64,000 nucleotides of DNA from Hyphomicrobiales bacterium (GTDB taxonomy: Bacteria; Pseudomonadota; Alphaproteobacteria; Rhizobiales; Beijerinckiaceae), in assembly GCA_028290285.1 (NCBI GenBank), contig JAQGKD010000008.1, forward strand, positions 147,192 to 211,191, read 5' to 3'. Shown here piece by piece: positions 60,001-64,000 of the stretch (the first letter of the stretch is position 1; each line of letters begins with the position of its first letter). Made by a program: the position numbers and the translations under genes. The notes beneath the pieces were generated by a model. It did not search any database, was not told the DNA's origin, and worked only from the letters and a program-made list of their open reading frames with translations.

Positions 60001-60121
60001 TGGGAAAGCGCGTGATCGACAGGCGCGAGAACGAGAACAGCCCGAGGGCGATCAGCACCGCAAAGAGCACCAGCGAGGGAACGGGCTTGCGGATCGCCCA
60101 GCCGGAGATGTTCCAGGACAT
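57026..60121 (-). CDS. RND efflux pump inner-membrane protein (AcrB/HAE1-type)
   Basis: The 1031-residue product has the twelve-segment RND layout: an N-terminal membrane helix (SLVLFAVLIALGLFSFSRL), FPNVDIPIVSVNVTQQGAAPSEIETQVTKKIEDAV, the large periplasmic loop, GILVDDAIVEIENIVRHM, and a second half with GIVTKNAIMLVDFAIEQ. It moves drugs or other hydrophobic compounds out using the proton gradient. It is coupled to the fusion-protein gene by a TGATG overlap. No outer-membrane factor gene is in the window, so TolC-type partner must lie elsewhere. Confidence 0.92.
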   Translation of the reverse strand: MSWNISGWAIRKPVPSLVLFAVLIALGLFSFSRLSITRFPNVDIPIVSVNVTQQGAAPSEIETQVTKKIEDAVAGVSGVKRVVSSISDSLSSTTVEFRLEVNSDRALNNVKDAVAKVRAELPRTIEEPIIQRLDIAGLPIVTYAVSSPGMTLEELSWFVDDVAARALQGLRGVGQVQRIGGVDREIKVELDPDRLLSLGVTAGEVSRQLRATNVDVGGGRAEVAGQEQTIRTLGGGKSVADVADASIALSGGRRVRLADLATITDAAAEQRRFARQDGRPVVAFGIVRSTGASDATVAAAVASKVETIRKQNPKVSIDLIDTYVDYTLGNYESAMHTLVEGALLSILVVFIFLRDMRATLITALALPLSVIPTFWALDMMGFSLNLVSLLALTLATGILVDDAIVEIENIVRHMHMGKSPWRAALDAADEIGLAVMAITATIVAVFAPVSFMGGIAGQYFKQFGLTVAVAVIFSLLVARLITPLLAAYFLKAHPEVERPEGWIMRTYTRVIGATVRHRFLTVLAGVLIFAGSIQATKLLPSGFLPGEDVARLLLAIELPPGSRVEDTMRVTDEITTRLRKRDDVRSVFVDGGRIGLGAAEVRKAQVVVNLVHKSKRHITQKEIQGEIGREVATIPDIRSWFLNDNGQRAVSLGVSGADTEAVERVGAELASQMKRLTLISNVVSTAALDRPEIRITPRSDKASELGVSTDALAEAIRVATIGDVDANLARFNAGNRLVPIRVALKRPARADIDTLGALRVASARGGSVPLSSVADVSFGQGPASISRYDRQRRIAVEADLTGTDALGEALQAIYALPAAQNLPAGVTLQESGDAEVMQEVFQGFAQAMGAGVMMVLAVLILLFSSVLQPITILLSLPLSVGGVILALLITGKAVSMPVVIGILMLMGIVTKNAIMLVDFAIEQVAHGMDRTEAIIDAGRKRARPIVMTTIAMVAGMIPSAMGFGDGGEFRSPMAIGVVGGLIVSTVLSLVFVPAAYTLMDDLGGLAGRLFSRAVGPRVDSAEPHKAPAPGE

Positions 60122-61326
60122 CAGCGCGCCTCCGCGCGCATCTGCACCGGCGTCACCGCGTCGCCGTCGCGCAGGAACGCGCCCGCGCGCACCACGACCT
60201 CCTCGCCCTCCTTGACGCCCTGCCGGATTTCCGCGCGCCCGCCGTCGAGCGCCCCGAGGGTCACGCGGCGGCTGCGCACGAGCCCCGAATCGGCCACCAG
60301 CACGCTGGCGCCTTCCGCATCATAGTTGAGCGCGCTCGCCGGAACCGTCACGGCCTCGCCGCGCCGCACCTCGATCTCGCCGCGCGCGAAGGCGCCCACG
60401 CGCGCCTCCTTCAGCGCCCCAAGGGAAATGCGCACGCGCCCCAGCCGGGTGAGCCGGTCCACCTCCGGCGACACGAGACGCACCCTGGCGGGCGCGCGCA
60501 CGCCGTCCGTCAGGGTCACGAACGCCTGCTGCCCCTCACGCAGGGCGCTCAGCCGCGCCTCGGGAATTTCAGCTTCCAGCTCAATCTCGCCGTTTTCGAT
60601 GACGCGGAAGAGCGGCTCGCCGGCCGCGGACGCGACCGCGCCCAGCTTCGCGTTCCGCCGCGCCACAAGACCGGCGGCGGGCGTGCGCACCTGCGTGCGC
60701 TCGACGCGCACCATGAGTTCGCGGCGCTGGGCCTCGATGCTCTTTCGTTCGGCCTGGGCCGCCCGCAACCCGTCCTTGGCGGCCTGGAGCTGCGCCTGCG
60801 CGGACGTCGACGCCGAGGTCTTCTGCTCCACCTGCGCCTGCGTCGACGCGCCCCCTTTCAGGAGAGACTGGCTGCGGGCGAGGTCGCCGCGCGTCCATTC
60901 GGCGTTCGCCTGCGCCTGCGCGATCTGGCTCTGCGCCTGCGCGATGCTGGCCTCCGAGCGGGCGAGCGCCGCGTCCGATTGCGCGAGTTGCGCGTCCAGC
61001 ACGTCCCGTTGCAGCCGCACGAGGACTGCGCCTTTCTCGACCCGGTCGCCCTCGTCGGCCAGAACCTCCACGATGCGCAGGCCTTCGATTTCTGGCCCGA
61101 CCAGCACGTCGGTGCGCGGCACGAGCGTGCCCGTCACGGCGACGGATTCCACCATGGGCGCGCGGATCGCCGGCGCGACGGTGACGGGCGGCGCCTTGGC
61201 CTCCGCCTGGGCGTTGCCCTGCCGAGCGGGGGTGGGCACGGCGCGCGCGCCGCCCGCCTGCCATCCCACGAAGGTCGCCCCGGCGGCCGCGCCGATCGAC
61301 GCGAGAATGATCGCAAGCTTTTTCAT
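60121..61326 (-). CDS. RND efflux membrane-fusion protein
   Basis: The 401-residue product has an N-terminal membrane/signal stretch (AIILASIGAAAGATFVGW), a lipoyl half VLVGPEIEGLRIVEVLADEGDRVEKGAVLVRL, a long Ala/Gln-rich coiled-coil hairpin (about 100-210), a second lipoyl half LVARRNAKLGAVASAAGE, then beta-barrel and membrane-proximal domains. It bridges the pump to the outer-membrane channel. The gene is coupled to the pump (TGATG) and its start overlaps the TetR stop by four bases (ATGA). Confidence 0.9.
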   Translation of the reverse strand: MKKLAIILASIGAAAGATFVGWQAGGARAVPTPARQGNAQAEAKAPPVTVAPAIRAPMVESVAVTGTLVPRTDVLVGPEIEGLRIVEVLADEGDRVEKGAVLVRLQRDVLDAQLAQSDAALARSEASIAQAQSQIAQAQANAEWTRGDLARSQSLLKGGASTQAQVEQKTSASTSAQAQLQAAKDGLRAAQAERKSIEAQRRELMVRVERTQVRTPAAGLVARRNAKLGAVASAAGEPLFRVIENGEIELEAEIPEARLSALREGQQAFVTLTDGVRAPARVRLVSPEVDRLTRLGRVRISLGALKEARVGAFARGEIEVRRGEAVTVPASALNYDAEGASVLVADSGLVRSRRVTLGALDGGRAEIRQGVKEGEEVVVRAGAFLRDGDAVTPVQMRAEAR

Positions 61327-62000
61327 GACCCCTGCTCCGCCAGTTCCGCCGACCCCGGAGCGTCCCCGGGCTTCTGTGCAGTTCCGGCCGCCGTAGGCCG
61401 CAGCACAGCGCTCACCATCGCCACGAACGCCCGCCCCGCCCCCGCCGCGTCAAACGCGGGATCGACGGCCCGGCGCCAGAACATGCCCTCCGCGATGGCG
61501 TTCATCGCCGGCATGAGATCGCGCAGCGGAAGCTGCGGCTTGATGCGGCCTTCCTCGACCGCGCGGGAAAGGATGTCGGCCAGCGAGGTGCGAACCGCGT
61601 CGTCGAAGGTCGCCATCATGGCCGCGATGGCCGGATTGCGGGTCGCCTCCGCGGCGATCTCCAGGCACAATACGGACTTCGCCCGGGGCTGGTTCAGCAC
61701 GCACGCCTCGAGGGTGGCGGCCATGCCGGCCACGAAATCGGACGCGGTCGCCATGGCGGCGAACGAGGCCAGCACCTCGTCGCGATTGCGCGCCGTGATG
61801 CCGCCGATCAGCGCTTCCTTGGAATCGAACCACGTGTAGATGGCGCCCGGGCTGACGCCCGCCGCCTTGCAGATGTCCTGCATGGTGGTGCGATGAAAGC
61901 CTGCGCGGGTGAAGCACTGCTCCGCCGCGTCCAGGATGCGCGTGCGCCGCTCGTGCTGCTGCTTGTCGGACAACTTGGGCATGGCCGCTTTCAGGCTCAT
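61323..62000 (-). CDS. TetR/AcrR family repressor of the RND pump
   Basis: The 225-residue product has a helix-turn-helix domain (about 15-60, RILDAAEQCFTRAGFHRTTMQDICKAAGVSPGAIYTWF) and a ligand-binding helical domain (TetR_C). It should repress itself and the pump genes behind it, as the three share one transcript. The ATG at 62000 lies only one base from a palindrome (62002-62019) that probably is its operator, so either the mRNA is leaderless or translation begins at the ATG six codons further in (61982). Confidence 0.9.
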   Translation of the reverse strand: MSLKAAMPKLSDKQQHERRTRILDAAEQCFTRAGFHRTTMQDICKAAGVSPGAIYTWFDSKEALIGGITARNRDEVLASFAAMATASDFVAGMAATLEACVLNQPRAKSVLCLEIAAEATRNPAIAAMMATFDDAVRTSLADILSRAVEEGRIKPQLPLRDLMPAMNAIAEGMFWRRAVDPAFDAAGAGRAFVAMVSAVLRPTAAGTAQKPGDAPGSAELAEQGS

Positions 62001-62001
62001 A

Positions 62002-62019
62002 AAAGAACGGTCGTTCGTT
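62002..62019. promoter_or_regulatory. Candidate TetR operator
   Basis: AAAGAACG and CGTTCGTT are near-perfect inverted 8-base arms with a 2-base spacer, placed directly upstream of the TetR start. The size and place fit an AcrR-type operator that shuts off the repressor-pump operon. Confidence 0.6.
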
Positions 62020-62074
62020 TTTCATGAAGCGCCGGGAATGTCAAGCCGCGCGTTGCCGGGGCTCTTTCAGACGC

Positions 62075-62107
62075 AAAAAAGCCCCGCCGCGAGGTGCGGC
62101 GGGGCTT
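62075..62107 (-). terminator. Rho-independent terminator of the FAD oxidoreductase gene
   Basis: On the minus strand AGCCCCGCCGC pairs with GCGGCGGGGCT around ACCTC and is followed by TTTTT. It closes the gene at 62132-63568 and separates it from the TetR-pump operon. Confidence 0.85.
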
Positions 62108-62131
62108 GTGGGCGCTTGCTGGGAGGAGGGC

Positions 62132-63568
62132 TTATTCGGCCGCGTGCGGGAGATAACGCTCGGGATCGAACATCTTGCCGGGATTGAACAGCCCTTGCGG
62201 ATCGAACAGGCGGCGGATGCCGGCCATCATCTCGAACTCGATGGGGTCCTTCTGGCCGTTCACGCGCTCGTAGTTCTCAACCCCGACGCCATGTTCGGCG
62301 CAAATCGAGCCGCCATAGCTCCAGATCAGCTGGTCGATTTCGGACACGATCCGCTTGCAAAGCGCGTCGAACGCGGCGTCGCCAGGCTGCCCGCCCTCCG
62401 GGAAGATGGACATGTGAAGGTTGCCGTCGCCCACGTGCCCGAAGGCGATCACCCGCAGGTCGTCGCGGATTGCGGTGGCGCGGCGCTGCGCCTCGCCCAG
62501 GAACGGCACGATGCGGTCGATCGGGACGGACGCGTCCCATTTCAGCATCTTGCTCTTCATCAGCTTGAGCGGCGGAATTTCGTCGCGCAGGTTCCAGATG
62601 TTGTTCTCCTGCGCGACGTTCTGCGCGAGCGCGCCGTCCGTCAGGAGGCCGGCCTCCATGGCCTGTTCGAAGAACGTTTCGAACTTGTCGCTCACCGGCT
62701 GCTGGCCGGAGAAGCGCACGATGACGTACCACTCCGCCTTGGTCTGGACCGGGCGCGTCAGCACGGGATATTGCGCCAGCGCCTTCTCGTACGTGTAGCC
62801 GGGCACGAGTTCGAACGCCGTGAGGCCCTCGCTGGCCACGCTGCGCGCCAGCACGAACAATTCCATCAGCCGGTCGAGCTCCGTCACCGACGCCCACATG
62901 CTTTGCTCGTAGGCGGGCCGGGGATGCAGCTTCAGCACCGCCTTGGTGACGACGCCCAGGGTTCCTTCGGCGCCGATGAACAGGTGCTTGAGGTCGTAGC
63001 CGGAGGAGTCCTTGCGCAGCGCCCGCAAGCCGTTCCAGATGCGCCCGTCCGGCAGCACGGCCTCGATGCCCAGCACCTGGTCGCGCGTGTTGCCGAACCG
63101 CAGCACGTTGATTCCCCCGGCGTTCGTCGAGATGCCGCCGCCCACGGTGGCCGACCCGCGCGCGCCCCAATCCATTGAAAACGCGCGGTTCACGTCCGCA
63201 GCGGCGTCGTGGATCGACTGCAGGATGACGCCCGCCTCCGCCGTCACCGTGTAACGGTCGGGATCGACCGACAGGATCTTGTTCATGCGGGCCAGCGACA
63301 GGATGACGCTCGGCGCGCCGCCGCGCGGAACCGCGCCGCCGCAGAGCCCCGTGTTGCCGCCCTGGGAGACGATCTTCAAGCCATGTTTGGCGCAGATCCG
63401 CACCACGGCGGCGACTTCCTCGGTGGATTGCGGCCGCGCGACGATCAGCGCCTCGCCCTTGTAGGCGCCGCGGATGTCCTGCGCGAACGGCGCGAGGTCC
63501 TCGCCCTCCACCAGCCCCTTGCCGCCAAGCGCGGCCCTGATTTCGGCGAGCGCCGTTTCATGCGACAT
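62132..63568 (-). CDS. FAD-linked oxidoreductase, D-2-hydroxyglutarate / D-lactate dehydrogenase-like
   Basis: The 478-residue product has the FAD_binding_4 domain: VVRICAKHGLKIVSQGGNTGLCGGAVP, STNAGGINVLRFGNTRDQVLG, KDSSGYDLKHLFIGAEGTLGVVTKAVLKLHP, and the FAD-oxidase C domain with GHVGDGNLHMSIFP and EHGVG. It oxidises a D-2-hydroxyacid to a 2-oxo acid and passes electrons to a quinone or flavoprotein; D-2-hydroxyglutarate is the likely substrate by resemblance. No glcE/glcF partner is near. ATG at 63568 has a gggaa site. Confidence 0.9.
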   Translation of the reverse strand: MSHETALAEIRAALGGKGLVEGEDLAPFAQDIRGAYKGEALIVARPQSTEEVAAVVRICAKHGLKIVSQGGNTGLCGGAVPRGGAPSVILSLARMNKILSVDPDRYTVTAEAGVILQSIHDAAADVNRAFSMDWGARGSATVGGGISTNAGGINVLRFGNTRDQVLGIEAVLPDGRIWNGLRALRKDSSGYDLKHLFIGAEGTLGVVTKAVLKLHPRPAYEQSMWASVTELDRLMELFVLARSVASEGLTAFELVPGYTYEKALAQYPVLTRPVQTKAEWYVIVRFSGQQPVSDKFETFFEQAMEAGLLTDGALAQNVAQENNIWNLRDEIPPLKLMKSKMLKWDASVPIDRIVPFLGEAQRRATAIRDDLRVIAFGHVGDGNLHMSIFPEGGQPGDAAFDALCKRIVSEIDQLIWSYGGSICAEHGVGVENYERVNGQKDPIEFEMMAGIRRLFDPQGLFNPGKMFDPERYLPHAAE

Positions 63569-63680
63569 GCGTTTCCCCCGTGTGGTCGTTGCGCAATGTT
63601 ATCGCGCCCGGCCCGCGGGTGGGAAGCGCAAAGCGGCGAACGGGGGTGAATTGTCGGGTGCGCGGGCGATTTTCGGCAAC

Positions 63681-63706
63681 AAAAAAGCCGCCCCGGAGGG
63701 CGGCTT
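63681..63706 (-). terminator. Rho-independent terminator of the rRNA operon/tRNA-fMet
   Basis: On the minus strand AAGCCGCCC pairs with GGGCGGCTT around a short TCCG loop and runs into TTTTTT. It lies six bases past the encoded CCA of tRNA-fMet, so it ends the ribosomal operon. Confidence 0.88.
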
Positions 63707-63711
63707 GAATT

Positions 63712-63788
<77 letters not shown>

Positions 63789-63898
63789 CCAACCGTGTTC
63801 GGAGCTTGCGCCCCGGAAGCGCCAACAGGCGGCGAACGCGAATTCGCCGCTGTCGGGCTGAACTAAACGAAAAGAGGACATTCCACGTGTTTTGCAGG

Positions 63899-64000
63899 CC
63901 TGGCGGCGACCTACTCTCCCAGGTCTTGAGACATAGTACCATTGGCGCTGGAGCGTTTGACGGCCGAGTTCGGGATGGGATCGGGTCTGGTCACTCCGCC
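63899..64000 (-). rRNA. rrf: 5S ribosomal RNA, 3' part (cut by window edge)
   Basis: The minus strand reads GCGCCAATGGTACTATGTCT, then AAGACCTGGGAGAGTAGGTC and GCCGCCAGG, which is the 3' half of alphaproteobacterial 5S rRNA; the upstream part (ATCCCGAACTCGGCCG) is also present. The first bases lie beyond the window. The order 5S - tRNA-fMet is that of a standard alphaproteobacterial rrn operon, whose 16S and 23S genes should follow to the right. Confidence 0.95.

Overview
The window is a gene-dense, high-GC piece of an alphaproteobacterial chromosome, most probably of the order Hyphomicrobiales (Rhizobiales). The markers are CpdR next to N-formylglutamate amidohydrolase and tRNA-Val, a ROSE-like leader on a small heat-shock gene, a speF-like leader on ornithine decarboxylase, homospermidine synthase, palindromic repeats of the kind scattered through rhizobial genomes, and a ribosomal RNA operon ending 5S - tRNA-fMet. 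No insertion sequence, integrase, prophage, CRISPR array or restriction system was found.

Layout. 0-6.3 kb: end of a KdpD-like sensor, tRNA-Val, cpdR, N-formylglutamate amidohydrolase, an inositol-monophosphatase-type phosphatase, a monoacylglycerol-lipase-like hydrolase and an SPFH/NfeD pair. 6.4-17.1 kb: a cell-envelope block with GST, arabinose-5-phosphate isomerase (KDO synthesis), an outer-membrane barrel protein, GalU and GalE (UDP-sugars), a metallo-beta-lactamase-fold enzyme, a lytic transglycosylase coupled to an SGNH hydrolase, and two tandem L,D-transpeptidases. 17.1-24.8 kb: glutamate synthase (gltB-gltD) and a threonine aldolase. 24.9-31.9 kb: a secreted Pro/Ala-rich protein, Hsp20, CutA, ferrochelatase, ThiD, DUF2937, and a CobW metallochaperone followed by an unrecognised protein and a WD40 protein. 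32-45.8 kb: glutathione-dependent formaldehyde dehydrogenase, a broken DUF692 (MNIO) gene, an amine oxidase, OpgD, a gamma-glutamyltransferase relative lacking its nucleophile, NicO/DUF1007 metal transport, a fused indolepyruvate ferredoxin oxidoreductase and CorA. 45.9-49.7 kb: a polyamine operon (ornithine decarboxylase, GNAT, homospermidine synthase) behind a structured leader RNA. 50.1-63.6 kb: a second OpgG/D protein, an NMT1-type ABC transporter, an orphan tripartite-tricarboxylate binding protein with a hydroxyacid dehydrogenase, a protease-inhibitor-like lipocalin fold, an RND pump with its TetR repressor, and a D-2-hydroxyacid dehydrogenase. The window ends in tRNA-fMet and 5S rRNA on the minus strand.

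The strongest oddities are the decayed DUF692 gene (frameshift plus lost metal-ligand motifs), the gamma-glutamyltransferase homologue with Ala at the predicted nucleophile, the CobW - unknown - WD40 set, the two RNA leaders, and a codon-usage change after about 50 kb. I did not find a clear new defence or biosynthetic system; the CobW - unknown - WD40 set is the best candidate for undescribed biology. Start sites were chosen by eye from ribosome binding sites and family N-termini, and all family names rest on recognised motifs, not on searches.
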